Positions 36,474 to 45,621 of a stretch of DNA of 64,000 nt are shown here, one piece after another. The stretch's first letter is position 1; every line of letters starts with the position of its first letter. The notes under the pieces are model-generated. The model saw only the letters and a list, made by a program, of their open reading frames with translations. It was not told where the DNA came from and did not search any database. Position numbers and translations under genes: made by a program. This DNA comes from Oscillospiraceae bacterium (lineage in GTDB: Bacteria; Bacillota; Clostridia; Oscillospirales; Acutalibacteraceae): the NCBI GenBank assembly GCA_031288555.1, contig JAITRE010000001.1:1-64000 (forward strand), read 5' to 3'.

Positions 36474-36968
36474 TCAGTTCCCCAGAGTTTTAATTTTATT
36501 TAAAGAATCATCAAAATCTATGAAACTGTCAACATCAGTTAATACAAAATCTCTGCTATTGCTTCTAATCACTAGATATTTAATACCTGCATTTATTATC
36601 AATCTTCTGCACATAGAACAGGGCGAAGCATTTTTTACATATTCTGAGGTTTTATAGTCTCTTCCCACCAAATACATCGTGCTACCGATCATATCGTTTC
36701 TTGAAGCATGAATGATCGCGTTAGCCTCCGCGTGGACAGAGCGACACAGCTCGTAACGCTCTCCCCTAGGAACACCTAAAGATTCGCGGATACAAGCCAA
36801 ACCATCTATACAATTTTTCCTGCCTCTTGGTGCGCCTGTATAGCCAGAAGAAATCATTTGATCTTTATTAACTATAATCGCTCCAAAATTTCTCCTCAAA
36901 CAAGTTCCTCTAATTAAAACAGTCTGTGCTATATCTAAATAATAGTTTTCTTTGTCTCTTCTAGTCAT
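36474..36968 (-). CDS. comEB: dCMP deaminase
   Basis: A 164-residue zinc deaminase converting dCMP to dUMP for thymidylate synthesis. The zinc/catalytic motifs are HAEANAI (about residue 80) and PCSMCRRLIINAGI (about 110), and RGTCLRRNFGAIIV near the start is typical. It corresponds to ComEB of Bacillus but lies outside any competence operon here. AAAGGA lies about 10 nt before ATG. Confidence 0.93.
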   Translation of the reverse strand: MTRRDKENYYLDIAQTVLIRGTCLRRNFGAIIVNKDQMISSGYTGAPRGRKNCIDGLACIRESLGVPRGERYELCRSVHAEANAIIHASRNDMIGSTMYLVGRDYKTSEYVKNASPCSMCRRLIINAGIKYLVIRSNSRDFVLTDVDSFIDFDDSLNKIKTLGN

Positions 36969-37347
36969 AATAAAAAATCCTTTTTACAGTTTCGCAGTTT
37001 TCATTCAACAATTTCATTTTAAAGCTTTAACTAAATAAAAGCAATATTAAATTTATCTACTTAATTTAAAATAAATTACAATTCAAAATATAAAAATTTA
37101 TTAATCAAGCAAAAACAAGAATGCTTTCTTACTTTTATGTAATACGTAGCATCTGCAAAAAAAATATAGCAACGGTAATAAATATTTTTAACTTGTAAAA
37201 ATTTTCACACAAAAAATTAAAAAACACTTAATTTTTTATCTTTTAAAATTTAACAAAAAATCAATTTAGAAAATAATTGTTTTTAAGTAAATTATTTTGT
37301 TTTTAAATTAAACAAGTCAACTATTTTAGTGTAGAAAAGGATGCAAT
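36969..37347. other. Gene-free spacer between comEB and yqeK
   Basis: About 380 nt of A/T-rich DNA without a recognisable element. Confidence 0.4.
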
Positions 37348-37935
37348 TTAGTTGTTATCAAACGTCTTTACTTTGTTTTCAAGAAGAATGGTGTTATAGG
37401 CTTCTATGCCTTTGGGGTCAAGGACAGATCTTTTTTTGAAGAGAGATGTCACGGTGTATTCAATTCCATTAATAACAGCTTCATCTAAAGAAATATAGGC
37501 TATACTTCTCATTTTTTTTACCGATTTATATTTCCGATCCCTCGAAATAAAATCAGCGACAAAAACCGCCTTTTCAAGCAAAGACATTTTGGCCCTACCA
37601 CTTGTGTGATATCTAATGGCGTTAAGTATGTCCTTGTCTTTAATTCCTAATTCTAAAATAGCATATGCATAACCCGAAACAGAATGTAGAAGCTTAAAGC
37701 TGTTAATTTCAGCATCCGACAATTTTATATTAAGTTTATTTATAAATTCCATCTGTTCTTCTTGTGGAGTTTCTTTAGTAGCATCGTGTAACAAACCAGC
37801 TATTTCTGCTTTTTTAGGATCAGCTCCATACTTTTCCGCCAAATTCCTTGCTTCTTTTGAAACATTCAGGCAATGAATAAATCTTTCTTCACTTAAGCGG
37901 GTTTTTATAATTTTTTTATATTTTTCTAAATTCAT
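37348..37935 (-). CDS. yqeK: HD-domain hydrolase YqeK (Ap4A hydrolase)
   Basis: A 195-residue HD-fold protein. Metal ligands are in RFIHCLNVSKEA, the HD pair is in GLLHDATKE (about residue 50), a third is in LLHSVSGYAYAI, and AIRYHTSGRAKMS and ADFISRDRKY follow. YqeK proteins split diadenosine tetraphosphate symmetrically into two ADP. The start at 37935 is supported by GTGAGGTGG just upstream; 69 nt of further open frame lack a site. It usually sits between nadD and rsfS, but both are missing here. Confidence 0.9.
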   Translation of the reverse strand: MNLEKYKKIIKTRLSEERFIHCLNVSKEARNLAEKYGADPKKAEIAGLLHDATKETPQEEQMEFINKLNIKLSDAEINSFKLLHSVSGYAYAILELGIKDKDILNAIRYHTSGRAKMSLLEKAVFVADFISRDRKYKSVKKMRSIAYISLDEAVINGIEYTVTSLFKKRSVLDPKGIEAYNTILLENKVKTFDNN

Positions 37936-38122
37936 TTTCCACCTCACGCATTTTAAAACTTCAGTCTGATGTCCTATTAATCTTGTACAACATTTAATAA
38001 ACAATTTTTTATTTCAATAATCTTTAACAATAGTTTTGCCCATTTACAGATAATTTATCCTTTTTTACTTGTGTAATCTGCGATAAAATACCGTTTTCTT
38101 AATAATAAAACTTAATTAATTT

Positions 38123-39034
38123 TTATTCTTCTAAAAATATTGCATCTACAAATTGTTTAGCTGAAAAAGCTTGTAAATCATCAATTTGTTCACCCAAGCC
38201 TATATATTCTACTGGTATATTTAATTCTCTTTTTATTGCAAAAACTATTCCTCCTTTTGCAGTTCCATCTAACTTTGTCAAAATAATGCCTGTTATATTT
38301 GCAACATTTGCAAATTCTCTAGCTTGATTTACAGCATTTTGACCAATTGTTGCGTCTAAAACAAGCAAAATTTCCTTATCGGCTTCGGGTAATTCTCTGT
38401 TTATTATTCTTGAAATTTTTTCAAGTTCTCGCATAAGATCTTTTTTGTTGTGCAATCTCCCGGCTGTATCACAAATAATTACATCCTTATCTCTTTTCTT
38501 GGCGGCGGAAATAGTGTCAAATACAACAGCCGCTGGGTCAGATCCTTGTTGCTGCTTAACAATTTCTGCATCAGCACGTTCAGCCCAAACTTGAAGCTGT
38601 TCAATAGCGGCAGCTCTAAATGTATCTGCAGCAGCTATAATCACACTTTTACCTTGCAATTTAATATTATGAGCAAGTTTCCCAACAGAAGTAGTTTTAC
38701 CAACACCGTTAACTCCGACTGTCAAAATTACAGAAGGCTTTGTGTTTAGACGCGCCACTTTGTCTTCTCCTAAAATTTCTAAAAGAATTTTCTTTAATGC
38801 CGAACGAATTTCATTTTGATTTTTTATTTTTTCTTTTTTGGATATTTCTTCTACATTCTTGCAAACGTCACGAGCTGTTTTAGCCCCAACATCGGAAAGA
38901 ATAAGCAATTCTTCAAGTTCTTCTAAAAATTCCTTATCAACAGAAGAAAAATTTTTCAAAATATTTGAAATATGATTTTTAATTCCTTCACGAGTTCTTG
39001 AAAGTCCTTTTTTTATTTTAGAAAAAAAACCCAA
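38123..39034 (-). CDS. ftsY: Signal recognition particle receptor FtsY
   Basis: A 303-residue SRP-family GTPase that docks ribosome-nascent chain complexes to the membrane translocase. The N domain is the first 90 residues. The G domain has GVNGVGKTTSVGKLA (G1, about 108), the DTFRAAAIEQL insertion box, DTAGRLHNK (G3, about 190) and TKLDGTAKGG (G4, about 248). The acidic A domain of Gram-negative proteins is absent, as usual in Firmicutes. Start is TTG at 39034 with AGAGGCG upstream at long spacing. Confidence 0.96.
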   Translation of the reverse strand: MGFFSKIKKGLSRTREGIKNHISNILKNFSSVDKEFLEELEELLILSDVGAKTARDVCKNVEEISKKEKIKNQNEIRSALKKILLEILGEDKVARLNTKPSVILTVGVNGVGKTTSVGKLAHNIKLQGKSVIIAAADTFRAAAIEQLQVWAERADAEIVKQQQGSDPAAVVFDTISAAKKRDKDVIICDTAGRLHNKKDLMRELEKISRIINRELPEADKEILLVLDATIGQNAVNQAREFANVANITGIILTKLDGTAKGGIVFAIKRELNIPVEYIGLGEQIDDLQAFSAKQFVDAIFLEE

Positions 39035-39644
39035 TTTAACGGTCGCCTCTAATCATCTTAAAATTTCACAGTAAACTGTTTTACACTTAATATACTTCTG
39101 GACTTTTATATAAATAAACTTATTGATTAACTTCTATTAATTTTATAAAATCAATATAAAATCTTTTAAAACAAAACACAAATTATAAACATCACTAAAA
39201 CTAATTAAAAATAAAACTTCTTTCATAAATTTTGCATGAACTTTAAATAAAAAACAAGATTAAAATAAAAATTTAAAAAACTGGGTAAAACAACATTTTT
39301 AAACCTACCTTTTAAAAACTCATAAAAATCAACTTATTAAAATAAATATTAAGTCTTTTTTAACAATAAATTATAAATATCAAAAAATTTAAAATTTATT
39401 AATTAAAACTTCCAAACACTATTAAAAAATTAAAACAATATTTTAAAATTTAACTTTTAAGACTTTAATTGATAAGCACAAAAATTATAGCTGCAATTTT
39501 AATAAATTCGTTCTTTCTTAAAGAGAAAATTTATTATTTTTAGGTTTTAAAAAATTTAATACCGCATAGAAAACACTTAAAATCAATTACAAAACTTTTT
39601 TGATTATAAATTTTAAAAATCCAAAACATCAAAACTTTATATAC
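39035..39644. other. Gene-free 610-nt stretch
   Basis: Almost pure A/T between ftsY and the hydrolase gene. No gene, RNA or dyad with a T-tail is evident. Confidence 0.4.
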
Positions 39645-40589
39645 TTAAATAAAAGGTCTTATAAACTTTTTTATAGAGCCCCAATACAAATCTTCGTTAG
39701 TAATTAACCCCTCCACATGTCTTGCATCTTTAATAACTATCTTTTCTTTTATTGTTTTTGTTGCATCGTAAACTTTGTGGATCATATCTGTTGGAACAAA
39801 CGTATCTTTGTCTCCGTGAATAAATAATATTGGTACTTTAGACTTTGAAACTTGTTTAACCATGTCTACTTCTTTAAATGAATAATTTGCTTTTATTTTT
39901 GTAACAAAAGACGCAAGATTTAAAAACGGAAATGTGGGCATCTTGTATATTAATCTAAACTGATACAAAAACTCTTCCCACAAAGAAGAATAACCGCTGT
40001 CTTCTATAGCGAATTTAACATTAGGGGGCAAATCTTCCCCTGAGGCGGCCATAACTGCGGCAGCTCCCATGGATATTCCATAAAATCCAATATTCGCATT
40101 ACAATTCATGCTTAATATTATTTTAATCCACGAAAACATATCAATTCGATCATGCCAACCCCAACCTATATAATTGCAATCGCTCTCTCCAAAACCTCTT
40201 AAATCTGGTATTAAAACATTAAAATCCATCTCTAAAAACTTTAAAATAACTTTGTGAACAACAACACCAACGCCTCCATAACCATGGCAAACAATAACCC
40301 AATTGTTGCTTTTTGACTTAGAATAAATTATTTTTGCATGTAAACTAAAATTATCAAATGACTTCGCATACATATCTTTTTTAATTATTTTTTCATATCT
40401 AGAGCCTACATCCAATTTAAATACTTTCTTGTCAACAAAATTATGTGGTGCGTTAAATATACCAGCTTTATCGCTTTTTGGATCTATGGCTAGATTATAA
40501 AATTTATTGCCAATTAAATAAGCAATCGCAAGCGTTACAGTAGAAACCGTAACCAAAGAAGCAAAAGTTTTTTTCGATTTTTTAAACAT
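39645..40589 (-). CDS. Alpha/beta hydrolase with N-terminal membrane anchor
   Basis: 314 residues. One N-terminal hydrophobic helix (residues about 9-27) is followed by an alpha/beta-hydrolase domain. The oxyanion region is CHGYGG, then the D-x-R-G-F-G-E-S block. The nucleophile elbow is G-I-S-M-G (about residue 170), the acid is in HGDKDTFVP and the catalytic histidine in ARHVEGL. It resembles BAAT/BEM46-type serine hydrolases found in many Firmicutes; the substrate is unknown. AAAGGTGG precedes ATG. It is not clearly tied to its neighbours. Confidence 0.88.
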   Translation of the reverse strand: MFKKSKKTFASLVTVSTVTLAIAYLIGNKFYNLAIDPKSDKAGIFNAPHNFVDKKVFKLDVGSRYEKIIKKDMYAKSFDNFSLHAKIIYSKSKSNNWVIVCHGYGGVGVVVHKVILKFLEMDFNVLIPDLRGFGESDCNYIGWGWHDRIDMFSWIKIILSMNCNANIGFYGISMGAAAVMAASGEDLPPNVKFAIEDSGYSSLWEEFLYQFRLIYKMPTFPFLNLASFVTKIKANYSFKEVDMVKQVSKSKVPILFIHGDKDTFVPTDMIHKVYDATKTIKEKIVIKDARHVEGLITNEDLYWGSIKKFIRPFI

Positions 40590-40730
40590 TTATAAAACCA
40601 CCTTTAAAATATACTTTAGATAGTTCTAAAACAAAACTAAGTAAGCCGTTGTTAGCGCGCATATAACCATAGATCTAGTCTTACACAAGATAGTTAAGTT
40701 TTCAAATAAGTACTCTTAAAATATAAAATG

Positions 40731-41570
40731 CTATAAACCAAAATATTGTACCAACTCAGAAAGATCTTCTTGGTCTTTAAAATTTATTTGCAGGGCTCCT
40801 CCGCTGCTAAAAATCAAAATCTTTACTCTTCGCTTGAGAGATTTGTATAACATCGTCTCAATTTCATCAATAAAAGAAGGTTTTTTTGTTTTTAACATTT
40901 TATTCTTATTATCATTTTTGCAAAACTTTTCTAAATCACGAGTAGAAAGTCCTTTTTCTAAAGTTATTTTTGTTGCATTTAAAATTTTTTCTTTATCTTT
41001 AAGCGATAAAAGAACTTTAGCGTGACCAACACTCAATTTACCTTTTCTTGTAGCCTCTACAACTTTCTCTGGAAGACTTAAAATCCTAATCGCATTTGAT
41101 ATTGCAGAACGAGACCTACCAACTTCTTTTGAAACTTCTTCTTGTGTAAGATTATACTTTTTCAACAATATTTGAAATCCTTCAGCTTCTTCTATCGGGT
41201 TTAAATTTTCTCTTTGAAGGTTTTCTATTAAAGCTAATAAAGTTGTCTTTGCGTCGTTGGCTTTAATAATTGTTGCAGAAATTTCTTTAATGCCAGCCAT
41301 TTTACATGCTTTAAATCTTCTTTCACCAGCTACTATTTGATATTTATTTGAACCGAAAGATCTAACTATTATTGGTTGTAACAAACCATTTTTTAAAATT
41401 GACTCAGACAAATCTTTAAGAGTTGTGTCATTAAAATCTTTTCGTGGTTGAAATTTATTTGTTACTATATCAGATAAACTTAGTGTTACTGTTTGATCTT
41501 CTTTATATAAACCATTTTCTACAAATATTGTTCCAAGAGTTTTTCCTAACCCGCTTTTTTTAGCAATCAA
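40731..41570 (-). CDS. parB: Chromosome partitioning protein ParB (Spo0J)
   Basis: A 279-residue CTP-dependent DNA clamp that loads at parS near the origin. The N-terminal ParB/Srx domain has the GERRFKACK and ENLQRENLNPIEEAEGF motifs. A helix-turn-helix follows (LTQEEVSKEVGRSRSAISNAIRIL), then a short C-terminal dimer domain. Start is TTG at 41570 with AAGGAGGT 9 nt upstream. It follows parA by about 110 nt in the order soj-spo0J. A degenerate parS-like site lies about 240 nt upstream of parA. Confidence 0.96.
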   Translation of the reverse strand: MIAKKSGLGKTLGTIFVENGLYKEDQTVTLSLSDIVTNKFQPRKDFNDTTLKDLSESILKNGLLQPIIVRSFGSNKYQIVAGERRFKACKMAGIKEISATIIKANDAKTTLLALIENLQRENLNPIEEAEGFQILLKKYNLTQEEVSKEVGRSRSAISNAIRILSLPEKVVEATRKGKLSVGHAKVLLSLKDKEKILNATKITLEKGLSTRDLEKFCKNDNKNKMLKTKKPSFIDEIETMLYKSLKRRVKILIFSSGGALQINFKDQEDLSELVQYFGL

Positions 41571-41683
41571 CTTCGCAAACCTCCTTGGTGATATAAAATT
41601 TCTTTTTTTAATTAAAATAAAAATGCAGCTAGTGATTTAAACTTAAACTCATAGTAATCTTTAAAAACAAGTTTCCTATAAAA

Positions 41684-42460
41684 CTAATTAATCATTACAC
41701 GAGTTCTATCAACAACTTCCGTAACAAGATCTAAATAAGCTTTTGCTCCTTTACAAGTTTTGTCAAAATACATTATAGGCAGACCAAAACTCGGGGCTTC
41801 GGATATGCGAACAGTTCTGGGAATAACTGTAGAAAACACTTTTTGAGAAAAATATTTTTTTATTTCCATCGCCACTTGTTGTGTTAAATTCAAGCGACCA
41901 TCATACATAGTCAGCAATACACCTTCTATCTCAAGATCGTTGTTGTAACATCTTTTTATCGTTCTAACCGCATTCATTAATTGAGACAATCCCTCTAAGG
42001 CATAATACTCACACTGAATGGGAATCAACAAAGCATTACAAAAACAAAGAGCATTTATGGTTGTTAAACCAAGAGATGGTGAACAATCTAAAATTATATA
42101 ATCATATTTAATATGTTCAGAAATCATAGCTCTTTTTAAACACATCTCTTTGTTTTCTAAAATAGTCATTTCCATTTCGGCGGTAATAAGCTTAGCGTCA
42201 GAAGGCAATAACCAAAGATTGTTAAATTCGGTTTTTATTATTGATCTCGAAGCTTCTTCGTTGCCTTTTAATACATCATAAATTGAAAACTTTACGTTAC
42301 TTCTGTTTATGCCTAAGCCACTTGTTGCGCTTCCTTGCGGATCAATATCAATCAATAAAGTTTTAAAATTAGCCTTACCCAAACCAGCGGCCAAGTTAAC
42401 GGCGGTTGTAGTTTTGCCAACCCCACCCTTTTGATTACTTATTGAAATAACTCTTCCCAA
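41684..42460 (-). CDS. parA: Chromosome partitioning ATPase ParA (Soj)
   Basis: A 258-residue deviant Walker ATPase. The P-loop is NQKGGVGKTTTAVNLA with the signature lysine (about residue 10), the second block is DIDPQGSATSGLG and the third is DCSPSLGLTTINAL. It binds DNA without sequence specificity and works with ParB in origin segregation and sporulation control. Start is TTG at 42460, which gives the canonical MGRVISISNQKGG beginning and has GGGAGG at correct spacing; 39 nt of extra open frame upstream are not needed. Confidence 0.96.
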   Translation of the reverse strand: MGRVISISNQKGGVGKTTTAVNLAAGLGKANFKTLLIDIDPQGSATSGLGINRSNVKFSIYDVLKGNEEASRSIIKTEFNNLWLLPSDAKLITAEMEMTILENKEMCLKRAMISEHIKYDYIILDCSPSLGLTTINALCFCNALLIPIQCEYYALEGLSQLMNAVRTIKRCYNNDLEIEGVLLTMYDGRLNLTQQVAMEIKKYFSQKVFSTVIPRTVRISEAPSFGLPIMYFDKTCKGAKAYLDLVTEVVDRTRVMIN

Positions 42461-44820
42461 AGTTATACCTCCCTTTTGAAAAGTTTTAATTTTAAACAAA
42501 ATATTTGCACAACCAACTCATTTTTTGAAAAATGATTTGTTAAACAATTATCAAATAACTAGCTTTTTAAACTTTAGATCAAAAACATATGTTGTAATAA
42601 TTGCGACAAAGAAAATTCTGCTTCTGTGCATGCTTATGTAGAAAAACATTATTCTGTGTTTTAAAATTTGTTTATTGCGAGATAAAAACTATTAAAATTA
42701 ATGTTCCACGCAGAACATTCGGTTAAATATAGGACTAAATAATAACACAACTAAAATCAAACAGTAATAATTATTAAAATATGTACAAACTTCTACATTT
42801 GTTAATCTTAATTGTACCACATTTTATTAAAATTAAGCAATTTTAAAAATTTTTGAGTTTAATCTATATTGTTTGTAATAAACATCTTTGAGAATGTAGA
42901 AATTTGTTATAAAAAAAGAAACAAAAAACTAATTCTAAACTAAAAAAATATTTTAAAAGTATAATTTTATACAAAATTAAATTTACCAATATTAAAGTTA
43001 TCTTCTTTTATAAAAAACCTAAATTGTTTTAAACGATTGTGTAAAACATTTAAAAAAATAATAGAAGGCGCGAAATCACTTTAATCTATCATATTACTCA
43101 AAAATAGTTTAATCTAAAAAAATAAAGAGTGCATATTATAAGTGATCGTTAAAAAATGTTGTGCTAAAATTACTTGTAATTCTTACATAAATTGTTTTAA
43201 AAGATTTTATTTAACTTTTCGACAAGATTAAAACCTAATATTATTTGGTCCTTTTTCATTAATATAATTTTTGAAGCACTAATAAGTGCTGTTTTATAAA
43301 AACTTACTATTGTTGTTCGTAAGCTATTTTTATTTTAAAAATATTATCTAAAAACATAATAACAAATTTTTAAAATCTTTGTTTGTGTAATACGTAGAAA
43401 TTAAAAGAGGATCTCATTCAAAAAATTATTAAATCGTCAAGAGAACTTAAAAAAATTGCTGTCATTTTTTTGTAGGTAAGCTCTTAAAATTAAAAAACTT
43501 TTTTATAAAATAACAGTTTTGGTATTTTAAGGTTGACACATATTAAAAACTTTATAATCTATGTAATTTAATACTAAACAAAAACAACTAGATTTTTATA
43601 AGGCGGTGGTAAAACACATTAGAAATATCAAATATTTTTGTCTTATTTGTTGTGTAATCATCAGGTTCGTGGTATTTTGTTTTTATCGAAATCTAATTTA
43701 TTTATTGAAAATCGTCGTTTTATAAGGTTAAATATCTTGTCGCTATTAATTTAGTTTAAAACCAATCGTTGTTAGAATTTTCAAACTTTTAAAATAAACT
43801 AATAAAAAAGAATTTTATTTTTTAAAATTTATTACTTTAAACACTTTATCTGTTTTTATTCAATAAAAAACTTTTTTAAAAAATGTTTTAATAAATAAAC
43901 TGAAAGCCTTAAGTCTAATTTTTGAAAAAATAAAAATTTATTGGCCATCACTAAACAAATTACGTAAAAATAGTACCTATGGGGTGAATTCTTAATTTTA
44001 TGGGTATGTTGCATCTAAAATTAAAATAATGCAAACTTTAATTTTAATTTTAAAATTCTCTTTCTGGGCGGCTTTTAGTTTGTTTTTAATCCACATTTTG
44101 CTTTAGGTAAGATTAAACTTATTATTTAAAATAATTTATTTAAATTAATTTTAAAAACTTTTTAAAACAAAACTCACATATAAAAAATAGATTATTTGTA
44201 CACCACAGCATATATAACGATTGAAACTAATCTTCTTAATAAAAATCTTAAAATTTTGTGTAATAACTACTTTTTCTTAAACGTATGTTAAAAATATACT
44301 TGTTTAGACTCAACACAAAACCTCATTTAAATAAATTAACTAGCAAATATTTTTTTAAAAAATAAAAACAATTTATATAAAAAAAATCAAACATATGTTA
44401 AAATTTAATAAAGTTCATTAAATTTTTAAGCTTCTTTTAAAAGTTTGTTTAAAAATTAGCTTTTGTTTAAAAGTACTTTAAAAAAACAACGAGAGATAAA
44501 AATATCAAAAAATTTCATTTTAATAAAGCTGCAAATTACAAAAACAAATGTGCAAAACACCAACAAAATAATTTTTTAAAAAAATTGCTGCTTTTTTATA
44601 AGATTAAAATAAACTTTAAAACTAAATTTTCAAACAAACGAATTTGTTTTTTAAAGAATTATACAATGAATTTATCGTTCTGTTTTAACGGTGTTTTAAT
44701 GTTTGTTATATCTCGTCAAATTCACAAAAAAAATAATTAAAATTTTTATAAACATAATAGCGTTTAAGTCTTTATCTTAAAGGACAAGTTTCTTCAATAA
44801 CTTTTAAAGGAGGAAGATTT
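42461..44820. other. 2.36-kb gene-free region between parA and ecfT
   Basis: The largest empty stretch. It holds the parS-like site (42700-42719) and a short hairpin, AGCACT-AATA-AGTGCT (43275-43290), followed by GTTTTATAA. I found no open frame with ribosome site, tRNA or known RNA. Origin-proximal genes such as rsmG, mnmG and mnmE that often adjoin parA are not here. Confidence 0.5.
42700..42719. promoter_or_regulatory. Degenerate parS-like site
   Basis: A 7-bp perfect inverted repeat, AATGTTC...GAACATT, encloses CACGCA. Canonical parS (TGTTNCACGTGNAACA) has CACGTG in the middle, so two central bases differ. The position about 240 nt upstream of parA suits a ParB site. Confidence 0.45.
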
Positions 44821-45621
44821 TTGATTAGCGACATAACGTTTGGTCAATATTTCCCGGGGCAATCTTTTTTACACAAAGTTGATCCAAGAATTAAAATTTT
44901 GTTGACTATAGCACAAATTATTTTAACTTTTGTAGCAAGCACTTATATGTCTTTAATAACTGTGGTGTTGCAAACACTACTAGTTATTTTATTGTCTGGA
45001 ATAAATATTGGGCTTTACATAAAAAATCTCAAAATAATCATGTTTGTCGTTATATTTACAGCACTGCTAAATTTATTTTATGGAGTGGGAGAACCCATTT
45101 TTTCTTTTTTAATTTTTAAAATAACAGAAGATTCAATTAAAAACAGCATTTTTGTTTCAACAAGAATCATATGTCTAATATTTATAAGCTCTTCCTTGAC
45201 TTTTACAACTTTGCCAAGCGATTTAGCAAATGCGATAGAACTACTTATGAGACCACTTAAATTGCTAAAAGTTCCCGTTCACGAAATAGCAATGATGATG
45301 ACAATTGCTCTTAGATTTATTCCCACTTTATTAGAAGAAACAAACAAAATAATTATGGCACAAAAAGCAAGAGGAGCAGATTTTGATTCTTCTGGAAAAC
45401 TTATAAAAAAAATAAAGGCATTTGCGCCTATACTTATTTTGCTCTTTATATCGTCGTTTCGAAGGGCTTATGATCTTGCGGTTGCTATGGAGTGCCGCTG
45501 CTACAGAGGTGCAAAAGGAAGAACTCGAATGCGCAAATTAAAAGTAGGTTCAATCGATATTGTTGCGATATTGTTCATATTTTTTTATTCATCGCTTTTG
45601 ATAGTATTCAACAATACCTAA
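44821..45621 (+). CDS. ecfT: ECF transporter transmembrane subunit EcfT
   Basis: A 266-residue polytopic membrane protein opening ISDITFGQYFPGQSFLHKVD, the usual EcfT start. It has about five helices and the two coupling motifs with A-R-G: QKARGADFD (about residue 184) and CRCYRGAKGRTR (about 225), which contact the ATPase subunits. It couples EcfA1A2 to vitamin-binding S components. Start is TTG at 44821 with AAGGAGG. Normally it follows ecfA1-ecfA2; here both are missing and 2.3 kb of empty DNA lies upstream. Its last 4 nt overlap the end of pcrA. Confidence 0.94.
   Translation: MISDITFGQYFPGQSFLHKVDPRIKILLTIAQIILTFVASTYMSLITVVLQTLLVILLSGINIGLYIKNLKIIMFVVIFTALLNLFYGVGEPIFSFLIFKITEDSIKNSIFVSTRIICLIFISSSLTFTTLPSDLANAIELLMRPLKLLKVPVHEIAMMMTIALRFIPTLLEETNKIIMAQKARGADFDSSGKLIKKIKAFAPILILLFISSFRRAYDLAVAMECRCYRGAKGRTRMRKLKVGSIDIVAILFIFFYSSLLIVFNNT

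Noticed and set aside
36474-42460. CRISPR arrays or insertion sequences
   Set aside because: No regularly spaced repeats, transposase genes or terminal inverted repeats were seen here or elsewhere in the window, apart from the Rpn-type gene at the left edge.
43414-43475. AGAGGATCTC followed by a short frame reading like the start of an ECF S component
   Set aside because: It begins with ATT and stops after 19 codons. No continuation is found in other frames.
43606-43725. A 39-codon hydrophobic GTG-started frame in the parA-ecfT desert
   Set aside because: The purine run overlaps the start codon, and A/T-rich DNA gives hydrophobic frames by chance. No family is recognised.
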